A stretch of 64,000 bases of DNA from Prevotella sp. OH937_COT-195 (GTDB taxonomy: Bacteria; Bacteroidota; Bacteroidia; Bacteroidales; Bacteroidaceae), in NCBI RefSeq assembly GCF_003932845.1, contig NZ_RQZH01000001.1:1-64000 (forward strand), in the 5' to 3' direction. The notes under the pieces were generated by a model. The model was not told the origin of the DNA. It did no database searches and saw only the letters and a program-made list of their open reading frames with translations. Every line of letters starts with the position of its first letter. The first letter of the stretch is position 1. This document shows, in pieces, positions 8,915-18,027 of the stretch. Made by a program: the position numbers and the translations under genes.

Positions 8915-9589
8915 ATGAGACACAACGTAAAGGAAAACCTGAAAAAAGTTCTGGAAAAACTGCCCGCCGGCGTGAAACTCGTAGCCGTGAGCAAGTATCA
9001 TCCTGCCGAGGACATCGAGGAAGCATACGCAGAGGGGCAGCGACTCTTCGGAGAGAGTCACGAGCAGGAGATAAGGCGGAAAGCAGGAGTGCTGCCGAAA
9101 GACATTGAGTGGCATTTCATAGGACACTTGCAGACGAACAAGGTTAAATACATCGCGCCATACATATCGATGATTGATGCCGTGGACTCTTTCAAGTTGC
9201 TAAAAGAAATTGACAAGCAGGCAAAGAAAAACGGTCGTGTAATAAAGGTTCTTCTCGAACTTCACATTGCAGAAGAGGAGACAAAATACGGTTTCTCGCT
9301 CGAAGCCTGCCGGGAGATGCTCGCCGCCGGCGAGTGGCGCGAACTGGAGAACGTGGCAATATGCGGACTGATGATGATGGCGAGCAACGTTGATGATGCC
9401 GAAACAATTAAGCGGGAGATGCTCCTTGCAGCCGACTTCTTTGACGAGATAAAGGCGGGGTATTTCTCCTCGGACGACCGCTTTTGCGAGCGTTCGTGGG
9501 GAATGAGCCACGACTATGCCATTGCCGTGGAGTGCCGTTCGACAATGGTTCGCGTGGGAACGACAATCTTCGGCTCGCGAACATATTGA
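8915..9589 (+). CDS. yggS: YggS/PLPBP family pyridoxal-phosphate homeostasis protein
   Basis: A 224-residue single-domain TIM-barrel protein that binds PLP without known enzymatic activity and helps control vitamin B6 and amino-acid pools. The PLP lysine is K27 in LVAVSKYHP. Other family motifs are GESHEQEI (the usual form is GENYVQE), WHFIGHLQTNK, and near the C terminus SWGMSHDYAIAVECRSTMVRVGTTIFG. Length and motif order match the family. The ATG at 8915 is the natural start. Confidence 0.93.
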   Translation: MRHNVKENLKKVLEKLPAGVKLVAVSKYHPAEDIEEAYAEGQRLFGESHEQEIRRKAGVLPKDIEWHFIGHLQTNKVKYIAPYISMIDAVDSFKLLKEIDKQAKKNGRVIKVLLELHIAEEETKYGFSLEACREMLAAGEWRELENVAICGLMMMASNVDDAETIKREMLLAADFFDEIKAGYFSSDDRFCERSWGMSHDYAIAVECRSTMVRVGTTIFGSRTY

Positions 9590-9623
9590 AAAAACAAGGC
9601 ATCGGATTAGCCTTGTCTGTATG

Positions 9624-9658
9624 AATTGGGCGGTTTTTATTTGTAAAACCGCCCAATT
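9624..9658. terminator. Bidirectional terminator hairpin after yggS
   Basis: A perfect stem of 13-14 bp: ATTGGGCGGTTTT (9625-9637) against AAAACCGCCCAAT (9645-9657), with a 7-base loop. It lies between convergent yggS and the lipid kinase and carries T/A tracts on both sides. Confidence 0.85.
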
Positions 9659-9712
9659 TGCAATTCAATTTCGCCGGTTTTGCAATTCAATTTAGGCAGA
9701 ATTGCACGGCAA
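9658..9712. repeat. Short palindromic repeat cluster, family R2, site 1
   Basis: Tandem imperfect units CAATTTCGCCGG, GCAATTCAATTTAGGCAG and GAATTGCACGGC resemble the units at 23.15, 32.90 and 49.04 kb. The site is intergenic, between convergent genes. Confidence 0.55.
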
Positions 9713-9722
9713 AATCGTATAA

Positions 9723-10745
9723 TTACAAGTTGTTCAACTTGCGAAGTATTTTCTTGTTCAGTGCGAGTATCATTCTGCGGTTGCTGTTTATGTCGTCTCG
9801 CAGTGTGTTGAAAGCCTCGCTCATGGCGTTTACCACTCGTGCCGGCTTTCGTTTCGACTTGTCGACATCGGGGTTAACCACGATTTTTATTCCTTTGTGT
9901 TCTACATGTATTTTTATTTCCTTGCCCGTCATCAACGGGTCTCCGTCGAAATGTATGTATCCCTCTTTATGCCGTTTTATTGACAATTGGCTCGCCTTTA
10001 GCATCTTTATCTTGCTGTTGTTTCCAATCGTCTTTGCAAACAAATCGATGCTTATTTGCGTGGCATCGAACATGTCGAAAGGCTCCATTATTATAACATC
10101 GAGCATTCCGTCGCTCATTGAAGCCTGCGGGGCGATGTACGCGTTGTTGCCGTACTGCGATGCGTTGGCACACGATATGAGGAATGCCTTGCGTTGTTTC
10201 GTCCCGCTTTCATCGGTTATGATATATGTTTCCGGCTTGTATCGCAGTCCTTCGCGCAGCACGTTCTCCACGTATGCTATCGGTCCGCGCCTGCCTGCCT
10301 CGGCAAATTTCATGCTTACGAAGGCGTCGAAGCCCATTCCGCATGTGCAGAAAAACGGCATGTCGTTTATCACACCGTAGTCGAGTTCGTGTATCACGCA
10401 GCGGTTAATTGTCTCTATCGACTTTTTCAAATTCATCGGTATCATCAGGTGGCGCGCCAATCCGTTGCCCGAGCCGCACGGCAGAATTGCCATTGCTGTG
10501 TCGGTGTGTACCAATGCCCGCCCAATCTCATTCACGGTACCGTCTCCGCCGACTGCCACGACTATGTCTTTGCCTTTTTCCGCGGCATCGGCGGCAAGCA
10601 ACGTGGCATGCCCTGCCCGCTCGGTAAAGACGATGTCGTAATTGAACTTGTCTTTGTCTATGGTTCTTTCTATAAGTTCCGGCAATCCGGCTTTGCTCAC
10701 AGTGCCGGAAATCGGATTCATTATGAATGTGATTTCCTTCTTCAT
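9723..10745 (-). CDS. Diacylglycerol/sphingosine-kinase-like lipid kinase
   Basis: A 340-residue enzyme of the DAGK catalytic-domain superfamily (YegS/DgkB type), expected to phosphorylate a lipid hydroxyl with ATP. It begins ITFIMNPISGTVSK, and the nucleotide-binding motif VGGDGTVNEIG lies near residues 63-73. LPCGSGNGLARHL follows, then the C-terminal beta domain with FDGDPLMTGKEI. It is transcribed divergently from serine palmitoyltransferase, so a sphingoid base or ceramide is a plausible substrate, but this is inference from position. Diacylglycerol or undecaprenol are the alternatives. Confidence 0.85.
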   Translation of the reverse strand: MKKEITFIMNPISGTVSKAGLPELIERTIDKDKFNYDIVFTERAGHATLLAADAAEKGKDIVVAVGGDGTVNEIGRALVHTDTAMAILPCGSGNGLARHLMIPMNLKKSIETINRCVIHELDYGVINDMPFFCTCGMGFDAFVSMKFAEAGRRGPIAYVENVLREGLRYKPETYIITDESGTKQRKAFLISCANASQYGNNAYIAPQASMSDGMLDVIIMEPFDMFDATQISIDLFAKTIGNNSKIKMLKASQLSIKRHKEGYIHFDGDPLMTGKEIKIHVEHKGIKIVVNPDVDKSKRKPARVVNAMSEAFNTLRDDINSNRRMILALNKKILRKLNNL

Positions 10746-10757
10746 ACTTTACGTTTG

Positions 10758-10765
10758 CAAATTTA
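10758..10765 (-). promoter_or_regulatory. -7 element for the lipid kinase
   Basis: TAAATTTG on the minus strand, 12 bases upstream of the ATG at 10745. This implies a very short leader. Confidence 0.4.
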
Positions 10766-10859
10766 CCATAAATCAATTGAAAGTCAATCAATGTGTATTA
10801 TAAATTTAATTAAAATGCACTTTTCTGCGTAAAAAACATTTTCGGAATATTTTTTTTTG

Positions 10860-10867
10860 TATCTTTG
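10860..10867 (+). promoter_or_regulatory. -7 element for serine palmitoyltransferase
   Basis: TATCTTTG, 47 bases before the ATG at 10915, follows a long T run. Confidence 0.55.
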
Positions 10868-10914
10868 CAGCCTGAATAAAAAAATAGTAGGAAACCTACT
10901 CTTAAATTACATAA

Positions 10915-12102
10915 ATGGGACTATTACAAGAAAGGTATAAGAAATACCGCGAACCGCAGAAATTCATTGCTGCCGGTGTCTATCCTTATTTTAGAGAGAT
11001 TATCGGAAAACAAGGCACCGAGGTGGAAATGGGAGGTCAACACGTTCTTATGTTCGGAAGCAATGCCTACACGGGGCTTACGGGCGATCCGCGCGTTGAA
11101 GCTGCGGCAAAGGCTGCGATAGACCAATACGGCACGGGATGTGCCGGCAGTCGCTTCCTTAACGGAACCCTCGACCTGCATGTCAAGTTCGAGAAAGAAC
11201 TTGCAGAGTTCGAGGGCAAGGACGATGCACTTATATTCTCGACAGGCTTCTCCGTGAATTCCGGAGTGTTGGCAAATATTTGCGGACGCGATGACTATAT
11301 AATCTGCGACGACCGCAACCATGCTTCAATTGTTGACGGAAGGCGGCTGTCATTCGCCACATGTCTGAAATATAAGCACAACGACATGGAGGACTTGGAG
11401 AAACAGTTGCAGAAATGCCGTCCGGAATCTGTAAAGATGATTGTCGTTGACGGTGTGTTCTCGATGGAGGGCGACCTTGCCAACCTGCCGGAAATAGTTA
11501 AGTTGAAGAAGAAATACGATGCGAGTCTTTATGTGGACGAGGCTCACGGACTCGGAGTTTTCGGAAGAGAAGGTCGAGGTGTGTGCGACCATTTCGGCGT
11601 GACCGGCGATGTTGACATAATCATGGGTACTTTCTCAAAAAGCCTTGCGAGCATAGGAGGTTTCGTGGTAGCCGATTTCGACACCATAAACTTTCTCCGT
11701 CACACCTGTCGCACATATATTTTCAGTGCCAGCAACGCACCGGCTGCCACAGCCGCTGCAATGGAGGCTCTGCACATAATACGCAAAGAGCCGGAGCGGA
11801 TAGAGAATTTGTGGAAGGCGACGAGATACGCTCTGCGCCGTTTCCGTGAAGAAGGTTTCGAGATAGGGGAGACCGAAAGTCCGATCATACCGCTCTATGT
11901 GCGTGATGTGGAGAAAACATTCCTCGTTACGAAACTTGCTTACGACAACGGGGTGTTCATCAATCCGGTAATACCGCCGGCGTGTGCCCCGCAGGATACA
12001 TTGGTACGCTTTGCACTGATGGCTACACATACGGAAGATCAGGTGGAGCGCGGAGTGCAGGCATTGAAGAAAATATTCGTAGAGCAGGGCATCATAAAGT
12101 AG
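10915..12102 (+). CDS. spt: Serine palmitoyltransferase (alpha-oxoamine synthase)
   Basis: A 395-residue PLP enzyme of the alpha-oxoamine synthase family. In Bacteroides the orthologue condenses serine with a fatty acyl-CoA, the first step of sphingolipid synthesis. Motifs seen: GTGCAGSRFLNGT, the stacking-histidine motif DRNHASIVDG, VYSMEG-like VFSMEGDLANL, DEAHGLGVFG, and the PLP lysine K242 in GTFSKSLASIGG. The C-terminal NPVIPPACAPQDTLVRFALMATHT also fits. The related 2-amino-3-ketobutyrate CoA ligase (kbl) is the main alternative. The lineage, the absence of a threonine dehydrogenase neighbour and the divergent lipid kinase favour Spt. Confidence 0.85.
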   Translation: MGLLQERYKKYREPQKFIAAGVYPYFREIIGKQGTEVEMGGQHVLMFGSNAYTGLTGDPRVEAAAKAAIDQYGTGCAGSRFLNGTLDLHVKFEKELAEFEGKDDALIFSTGFSVNSGVLANICGRDDYIICDDRNHASIVDGRRLSFATCLKYKHNDMEDLEKQLQKCRPESVKMIVVDGVFSMEGDLANLPEIVKLKKKYDASLYVDEAHGLGVFGREGRGVCDHFGVTGDVDIIMGTFSKSLASIGGFVVADFDTINFLRHTCRTYIFSASNAPAATAAAMEALHIIRKEPERIENLWKATRYALRRFREEGFEIGETESPIIPLYVRDVEKTFLVTKLAYDNGVFINPVIPPACAPQDTLVRFALMATHTEDQVERGVQALKKIFVEQGIIK

Positions 12103-12124
12103 TAATATTTCAGAATATGTTATA

Positions 12125-12167
12125 TTCAACAGGGCGGCACCGTAAATCATGGTGCTGCCCTGTTGAA
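12125..12167. terminator. Bidirectional terminator between spt and the RND pump gene
   Basis: TTCAACAGGGCGGCACC (12125-12141) pairs with GGTGCTGCCCTGTTGAA (12151-12167): 17 bp with one G-T pair and a 9-base loop, between convergent genes. Confidence 0.85.
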
Positions 12168-12191
12168 TTATGTATTTGTGAGAAATTGCTG

Positions 12192-15100
12192 TTATTTGGT
12201 AGATTCCTTGTCAGTGCGTCCTTTCATTTGCTTGTAGTATAGCAGCGGAACGACGACAAGGGTAAGCATAGTCGATGTTATTGTTCCACCCATGAGCGAT
12301 ATTGCAAGACCTTGGAAGATAGGGTCGAAGAGAATGATGAATGCTCCGAGAACCACGCTTCCCGCCGTTAGCAGGATAGGCATTGTGCGCACTGCACACG
12401 AGTCTATGACTGCTTGTTTGAGCGAAATGCCCTCTTTGAGGCGTATGTCGATGAAGTCTATTAGCAATATGGAGTTGCGCACCATTATGCCTGCGAGTGC
12501 TATGAAGCCAATCATTGACGGCGCACTGAAATATGTTCCCATAACCCAGTGTCCTATGATTATGCCTATCAACGACAGCGGTATTGCCGATAACTGTACC
12601 AACGGTGTGACAAAATTGCCCGACCAGCCCACTATAAGTATATAAATGAGCACGAGTACGAAAGCAAATGCCAGTCCGAGGTCTCTGAAAACCTCGTGTG
12701 TTATCTTCCACTCGCCGTCCCATTTCAGGCTGTAGCCGTCGTCGGAAGGTGTTGCCACATATAATTCCTCTACTGCCGTGCCGTCGTGCGAGCGCAGATT
12801 TTTCAACCTGTCAGACATGTCGAGCATGGCATATATAGGACTTTCCGGTTCTCCGGCCACCTCTGCCGTTACATACACCACTCGTCTTTGATTCTTGCGG
12901 AATATGCTGTATGGGGCGGCGGTAGTCACAGTGTCGGCAATATCTCCTATTCTCACGTTTCCTCCGAACTGTATTGGTATGGACAATGCAAGCAGATCTG
13001 CCACCGACGAGCGTGCCGTTTCGGGGTATCGTATATTGATTTCTGTCTGTGTCTGTGCTACGGTGCTGTGCATCACTCCTGCATTCATGCCTTCCATTGC
13101 GCCGCGCATCTCTTGCACTGCCATTGCCGTGTTTATACCCTTTGTCGCCGCTTTCTGTTTGTCTATGCGTATGTCAAGTTTCGGGTGTGCGTCTTCACGA
13201 CTCCAATCCACGTCTACCACATTTTCCGTTTCCTGCAGCATGTCTTTCACTTTGCCGGCAATCCGGAACTGCTCGTCGGCATCCGGACCGTATATTTCTG
13301 CAACAATGGTCGACAACACCGGCGGACCGGGCGGTATCTCCACCACTTTCACGTTTGCACCGTGGCGTTTTCCTATAGCCTGCAACGGCTCGCGCATTCG
13401 TCTTGCGATGTCGTGGCTCTGCTCGCTGCGGTCGCCTTTGGGCGTAAGGTTTACGAGTATGTCTGCAACGTTGCTGCCGGAACGCATGTCGTAGTGGCGT
13501 ACCAGTCCGTTGAAACTGATTGGAGATGCCGTGCCGCTGTATATCTGATAGTTTGCCACCTCTTTGTCTTGGCTTGCATATCCTGCCAATTCGCGTGCCA
13601 CTGCATCTGTCTGCTCGAGCGTGGTGCCCTCCGGCATGTCAACGATAATTTGAAATTCGGACTTGTTGTCGGACGGTAGAATCTTAACCGGCACGGCTTT
13701 TGTCGGGAAAAGCAGCATGGAACCTAAGAGTACACCCACAAGAACGAGCATGAAAGTCCACCGCTTACGACGGTTCTCGAGCAACGGCACCATTATCTTT
13801 TCGTAGAAACGATATAATGCGTTGCGTTTTTCCGGTTCCTCGCTTTCGTGTTGTGCGCCATCGTCCGCTCTCTTCTCATCGCCGTTTTCCGTTCTTCCGG
13901 CTTTGTGACGCAGGAACAGGAAACCGAAATAAGGAGTGAGCGTGAGCGCGGCAAAGAGCGAGAATGCCATGGCAATAGATGCTCCAATCGGCATCGGACT
14001 CATGTATGGTCCCATCATTCCGGATACGAATGCCATCGGGATTACTGCGAAAATCACGGTCAGCGTAGCCAATATAGTCGGATTTCCCACCTCGTTGACT
14101 GCAAAAAGTGCAGCCTTTACGGGCGAGAGTTTGCCCATCTTGAAGTGGCGGTACATGTTCTCGGCAATCACGATGGAGTCGTCTGTAACGATACCTGTTA
14201 CGAAAACGAGGGCGAATAGTGTTATACGGTTGAGCGTGTATCCGAGGAAATAGTACGAGAAAAGTGTCAGTGCGAATGTTATCGGCACCGAGAGAAACAC
14301 CACGAGACCACCTCGCCAGCCCATTGCGAGCATTACGAACAACGTAACGGCAAAGATGGCGAAGAGCAAGTGCATGAGTAGTTCGGACACTTTGTGCGAT
14401 GCCGTCTCACCATAGTCGCGCGTAACGTCTATGTGAATGTCGTCGGTAACAAGTTCGCCACGCATCTGTCCCACTTTTTCTTTTATATCTTTTGCCAATT
14501 GCATGGCATCGCTGCCTTTGGTTTTGGCGATGGAAAGTGTAACGGCAGGGTGGTCTCCGGGGAACGAGTCGCGCATTGTTGCCGATGCTTCGCCATATCC
14601 GAATGAGACGTATTGCGACGGAAGCGATGGTCCCTCGTTCACCGTAGCCACCTGATGCAGATAGACGGGCAGACCGCCGGATACCCCGACCACGGTGTTG
14701 CGCAGTTCATCGACATTGCGGAAAAATCCTCCCGTTGAAACTCTTAACATCTTGCCATCGGCAGGCAGAGTTCCACTTTCCGCCTCGACGTTTTCGCCTC
14801 GCAGAGCTTGTGCTATGCTTCCGATTGATATTCCCGCCTCTGCCATCTTCTCGCGGTCGGGTTCTATACGCACTTCACGTCTCTGTCCGCCTGATATTTT
14901 TATTTGAGCCACGTCGGGAACACGTTTGAGACGGTCTGCGACCTCTTCTGCCACCTGACGCAATCGGTAGCCGTCGTCTTTGCCCCACAGTGTGAGTGAC
15001 ATGGAAGGCACGTCGTCGATTGAGCGTGTTTTGACGAGTGGCATAGTAACGTCCTGCGGCATCTGATCCATGTGTTTCATTACCTCGTTGTAGAGTTTCA

Positions 15101-15431
15101 CTATCGAGCGTTCTACGTCTTCGCCTACATAGAACTGCACCGTGACCATTGTCATGCCGTCCATAGATGTGGAAAAGACGTTCTCCACACCATTTATGTT
15201 CGATATTACTTTCTCTAATGGAGCCGATATTATGCGCTCCACTTCTTCCGGAGATGCTCCCGGGTAGGCGAGCATCATGTCTGCCATCGGCACGTCTATC
15301 TGCGGCTCTTCCTCGCGTGGAATGGATACCACGCTGAAAAGTCCCAAAAGCATAAACGCACCCACCAGCAGAAGGCTCAGTTTAGATTGGAGAAAGATGC
15401 CCGCAATCTTGCCAGATATTCCTTTTTCCAT
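12192..15431 (-). CDS. RND efflux transporter permease
   Basis: A 1079-residue inner-membrane proton-driven efflux pump (HAE1/AcrB-like), the energy-coupling part of a tripartite exporter. Features in order: N-terminal helix followed by SIPREEEPQIDVP, porter domain 1 with YPGASPEEVERIISAPLE, a first helix cluster about residues 345-530 containing FVTGIVTDDSIVIAEN (proton-relay Asp pair), a second porter domain, and a second helix cluster after about residue 900 with FIALAGIMVRNSILLIDFID. An acidic, charged loop near residue 520 separates the halves. It lies 24 bases after the adaptor gene in the order OMF-adaptor-pump. Substrate is unknown. Confidence 0.93.
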   Translation of the reverse strand: MEKGISGKIAGIFLQSKLSLLLVGAFMLLGLFSVVSIPREEEPQIDVPMADMMLAYPGASPEEVERIISAPLEKVISNINGVENVFSTSMDGMTMVTVQFYVGEDVERSIVKLYNEVMKHMDQMPQDVTMPLVKTRSIDDVPSMSLTLWGKDDGYRLRQVAEEVADRLKRVPDVAQIKISGGQRREVRIEPDREKMAEAGISIGSIAQALRGENVEAESGTLPADGKMLRVSTGGFFRNVDELRNTVVGVSGGLPVYLHQVATVNEGPSLPSQYVSFGYGEASATMRDSFPGDHPAVTLSIAKTKGSDAMQLAKDIKEKVGQMRGELVTDDIHIDVTRDYGETASHKVSELLMHLLFAIFAVTLFVMLAMGWRGGLVVFLSVPITFALTLFSYYFLGYTLNRITLFALVFVTGIVTDDSIVIAENMYRHFKMGKLSPVKAALFAVNEVGNPTILATLTVIFAVIPMAFVSGMMGPYMSPMPIGASIAMAFSLFAALTLTPYFGFLFLRHKAGRTENGDEKRADDGAQHESEEPEKRNALYRFYEKIMVPLLENRRKRWTFMLVLVGVLLGSMLLFPTKAVPVKILPSDNKSEFQIIVDMPEGTTLEQTDAVARELAGYASQDKEVANYQIYSGTASPISFNGLVRHYDMRSGSNVADILVNLTPKGDRSEQSHDIARRMREPLQAIGKRHGANVKVVEIPPGPPVLSTIVAEIYGPDADEQFRIAGKVKDMLQETENVVDVDWSREDAHPKLDIRIDKQKAATKGINTAMAVQEMRGAMEGMNAGVMHSTVAQTQTEINIRYPETARSSVADLLALSIPIQFGGNVRIGDIADTVTTAAPYSIFRKNQRRVVYVTAEVAGEPESPIYAMLDMSDRLKNLRSHDGTAVEELYVATPSDDGYSLKWDGEWKITHEVFRDLGLAFAFVLVLIYILIVGWSGNFVTPLVQLSAIPLSLIGIIIGHWVMGTYFSAPSMIGFIALAGIMVRNSILLIDFIDIRLKEGISLKQAVIDSCAVRTMPILLTAGSVVLGAFIILFDPIFQGLAISLMGGTITSTMLTLVVVPLLYYKQMKGRTDKESTK

Positions 15432-15455
15432 ATTATATGTTCCTTTTTCAAACTG

Positions 15456-16538
15456 TTATTTGATATTTACTTTCTCGCCAGTCTTGATTGATTTGGCGGG
15501 ATTTCTTACTACCTTGTCTTTGGCACTGATGCCTGAAATCACTTCTACATGAGTCCCGTAGTCGTTTCCGAGACGCAGCCATCGCAGTACTATGCGGTTT
15601 TGCGGACTGACGACATAAACTCCTTGCAACTGTCCCTCTTTCACGATGGACGACTTTTCCACGGTCATCACGCTACCGCTTTCTCTCTTTCGGTCGTTGT
15701 TGATAACCACGCCGGCATACATACCGCTTTTAAGACGTGCCGCCACATCGGGCGAAATGCTTATTTTTGCGGAATATTGTCCGCCTGTCATTGTTGCCGA
15801 CGGACTTAATTGTGTTATTTGTCCGGTAAATTCTGTACCGGCAGACTTTACCGTTACCTTTACGGCATCGCCCTCGTTAACGTTACCTATCACGCTTTCC
15901 GGAATCAATGCGCTCACGTTAAGTCTTCCGGATTGCTCGATAGCCATGAGCGGCATGCCCGGATTGGCAGTGCTTCCTTCATCGATCATCTTTTGTGTTA
16001 CCGTTCCCGAGAAAGGTGCGCATATTCTTGTGTATGACAGCATGGTGGCGATTTCCCGCAGTGACTGCCGTGCCATTTCCACTTGTGAGGCAGCAGTGGT
16101 CTTGCCAACTTGCATTCTTTCGAGTTCCTTTGCCGATGCGCTGCCCTGTTGATAGAGGTTGTTGTATCGGTTGTAGTCGCGTTCCGCCATCTGGTATGCC
16201 GCTTGTGCCGAGTTGAGTGCCGCTTGTGCTTTTGCCCGTTGTGCGGCAATGTCGCTGCTGTTTATTGTAATCAGCAGTTGTCCTTTTGCCACCTTGTCGC
16301 CTTCTTTTACATATATTTTGTCAACAAACCCCATTACTCGTGTCGCTATGACGGCGTTGTTTTCTGCCGTTATGCGACCGCTTGTAACGATGTTCATTCC
16401 TTCTGAACGGCTCGGGTTATATACTTCTACCGTTTCTGTGGTTTCTTTTTCTGTCTGTTTCGGTTTGTCAGTGCAAGAACTTGCAAACACCAATGCCGTT
16501 GCCGCAAACATTGCGGCTGTTATTTTCATCTTTTTCAT
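15456..16538 (-). CDS. RND periplasmic adaptor lipoprotein (membrane fusion protein)
   Basis: A 360-residue HlyD-type adaptor linking the RND pump to the TolC-like channel. A signal peptide with a lipobox-like FASSC near residue 22 predicts a lipid anchor. The lipoyl half-motifs (VMGFVDKIYVKEGDKVAKGQ and later ICAPFSGTVTQKMIDEGS) flank an alpha-helical hairpin rich in Ala/Gln about residues 95-165. Beta-barrel and membrane-proximal domains follow. Its start overlaps the end of the TolC gene by four bases (ATGA), which indicates translational coupling. Confidence 0.92.
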   Translation of the reverse strand: MKKMKITAAMFAATALVFASSCTDKPKQTEKETTETVEVYNPSRSEGMNIVTSGRITAENNAVIATRVMGFVDKIYVKEGDKVAKGQLLITINSSDIAAQRAKAQAALNSAQAAYQMAERDYNRYNNLYQQGSASAKELERMQVGKTTAASQVEMARQSLREIATMLSYTRICAPFSGTVTQKMIDEGSTANPGMPLMAIEQSGRLNVSALIPESVIGNVNEGDAVKVTVKSAGTEFTGQITQLSPSATMTGGQYSAKISISPDVAARLKSGMYAGVVINNDRKRESGSVMTVEKSSIVKEGQLQGVYVVSPQNRIVLRWLRLGNDYGTHVEVISGISAKDKVVRNPAKSIKTGEKVNIK

Positions 16539-17857
16539 TCTGTTGAAATTTTGGTTATCATTTGCTGGTAATAATAAGTAATGTTATACTCCATTACGGT
16601 CTGTGCCTGTTCGAGTTGATGACGCAGCAGCGTTGCGCGCGACGTGAGCAGTTCGGTCGTAGAATCGAGTCCTTCGGCATGGCGGTTCTTCACTACGCGA
16701 AGAGCCTCTGCCGACTGTTCCACGGATGCTTCCTGACGCAGAATCTCGGCTTGCAGTTGTTCCAATTTCCTCAAATTAGAATGGAACTCCGCCTCACTTG
16801 CTTCCATCTTTGCATGATATGCCTCCTGCATGAGCGATTGGTCGGCAGTGGCGGCACGCAATTTTGCGCGTGATACGTTGCCGTCGAACAGATTCCACGA
16901 TATACTTACGCCTGCCATATATGCTCCTTTGTGGAAGCCCATGAATTTTTTGTCGTTGAACTGGTAACTTCCGAAGGCATTAATTCTTGGCAATAATGCA
17001 GCTCTCGCGCTCTTTACTGCCATTTCTGATGCACTTAATCCCGAGCGCATTGCAAGCAGGTCGTCGCGCATATAGATGGAAAGTGTGGTGTTGTTTGCGG
17101 CATAACATTCCTGTGTAAGAGGCACTACCGCATAGTCTTCGCCTCCGAGTGGTTCTCCCATGGCGAGTTTGAGTTGGTCGGAAGCGTCTGATACAGCGTT
17201 GCGTGCTTTGGCAATTGCACTCTCAACCGTTCTCACTTGCACCTCTGCATTCATCACGTCAGATTTCTGCACAAGTCCTTCATCGTAGAAATTTTTCACG
17301 TTACGGCAAATCGTATTCACGTCGGTCAGCGTAGAGTCGAGTATCTCTGCCGAGCGATATGCCATTTGCAGGGCGGTATATGCGTATCGAATGTTATACT
17401 CTGTCTGTGTCTTTGCATATTCTCTTTGGTGCCGTGCCCCTTCCTCCATGAACCGTGCTCCTTTCCTTGCATAGAACAAATCCATGTTTAATATTGGTAC
17501 TTTCAGGTCTATGCCTGCAGTAAACTGATGTGTTGCATCGGGAGAGTTGAGTAGATCTGGATTGAACGATGCCTGTGTGACATGTCCTTGCTGGAGGAGA
17601 AATCCGAAGGCGTTGAGCGGATTGTTTGTAATCATTCCGCCATAGTTGATTGATATTTGCGGAAGAAACATTCCCTCGATCAGTCTTCGGTTTGAGGCAG
17701 TTTTCTCCTCGTTGATTTGTGCCATGCGTATCTGTCTGTTCCCATTTTCAGCCTTTGCGAGAGCCTCGTTTATGGTTAGCAGGTGTCTTTCTTGTGCGTT
17801 TATCCCGTTTGTAAACAGGATAAGGCAAACGAATGAGATAATAATACTTCTTGTCAT
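16535..17857 (-). CDS. TolC-family outer membrane efflux protein
   Basis: The outer-membrane channel of the tripartite exporter, about 440 residues, with a signal peptide (MTRSIIISFVCLILFTNGINA) and two TolC repeats rich in Ala/Glu helices. The frame is open to 17878, but the promoter's -7 element covers 17876-17883. The ATG at 17857, with AAAGGA just upstream, is therefore the start. It is first in the efflux operon and overlaps the adaptor gene by four bases. Upstream lies the paired 17-base operator described separately. Confidence 0.92.
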   Translation of the reverse strand: MTRSIIISFVCLILFTNGINAQERHLLTINEALAKAENGNRQIRMAQINEEKTASNRRLIEGMFLPQISINYGGMITNNPLNAFGFLLQQGHVTQASFNPDLLNSPDATHQFTAGIDLKVPILNMDLFYARKGARFMEEGARHQREYAKTQTEYNIRYAYTALQMAYRSAEILDSTLTDVNTICRNVKNFYDEGLVQKSDVMNAEVQVRTVESAIAKARNAVSDASDQLKLAMGEPLGGEDYAVVPLTQECYAANNTTLSIYMRDDLLAMRSGLSASEMAVKSARAALLPRINAFGSYQFNDKKFMGFHKGAYMAGVSISWNLFDGNVSRAKLRAATADQSLMQEAYHAKMEASEAEFHSNLRKLEQLQAEILRQEASVEQSAEALRVVKNRHAEGLDSTTELLTSRATLLRHQLEQAQTVMEYNITYYYQQMITKISTE

Positions 17858-17875
17858 GTCCTTTGTTTTTGGCTG

Positions 17876-17906
17876 CAAAGGTACTTACGACACAAGAAAA
17901 CCGCAA
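17876..17906 (-). promoter_or_regulatory. Promoter of the RND efflux operon
   Basis: On the minus strand TTG (17906-17904), a 20-base spacer and TACCTTTG (17883-17876). The near half-site of the operator begins 42 bases upstream of the -7 element. Confidence 0.75.
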
Positions 17907-17925
17907 TGTTAAAGAAAGACAATCT

Positions 17926-17982
17926 ATGGTTTATTAAGGACAGTTGCGGTGTGTAAAAAAATGAAAGTCCTTAATATACCAT
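17926..17982. promoter_or_regulatory. Paired operator 1 (putative AraC-type binding sites)
   Basis: ATGGTTTATTAAGGACA (17926-17942) and the inverted AGTCCTTAATATACCAT (17966-17982) agree at 15 of 17 bases and are separated by 23 bases. A partial third half-site, TATATACCAT, lies at 17994-18003. The same motif pair recurs at 18977-19032. Confidence 0.8.
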
Positions 17983-18027
17983 GTAATGTAGTGTATATAC
18001 CATTGTCTTAAAGCGTGCCGATGCTTT

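Noticed and set aside
8639-9127. Reverse-strand open frame of 162 codons through repeat copy A and yggS
   Set aside because: It is the R1 open frame extended into antisense of yggS; it has no start signal and no family similarity. The same applies to the open frames through copies B, C and D.
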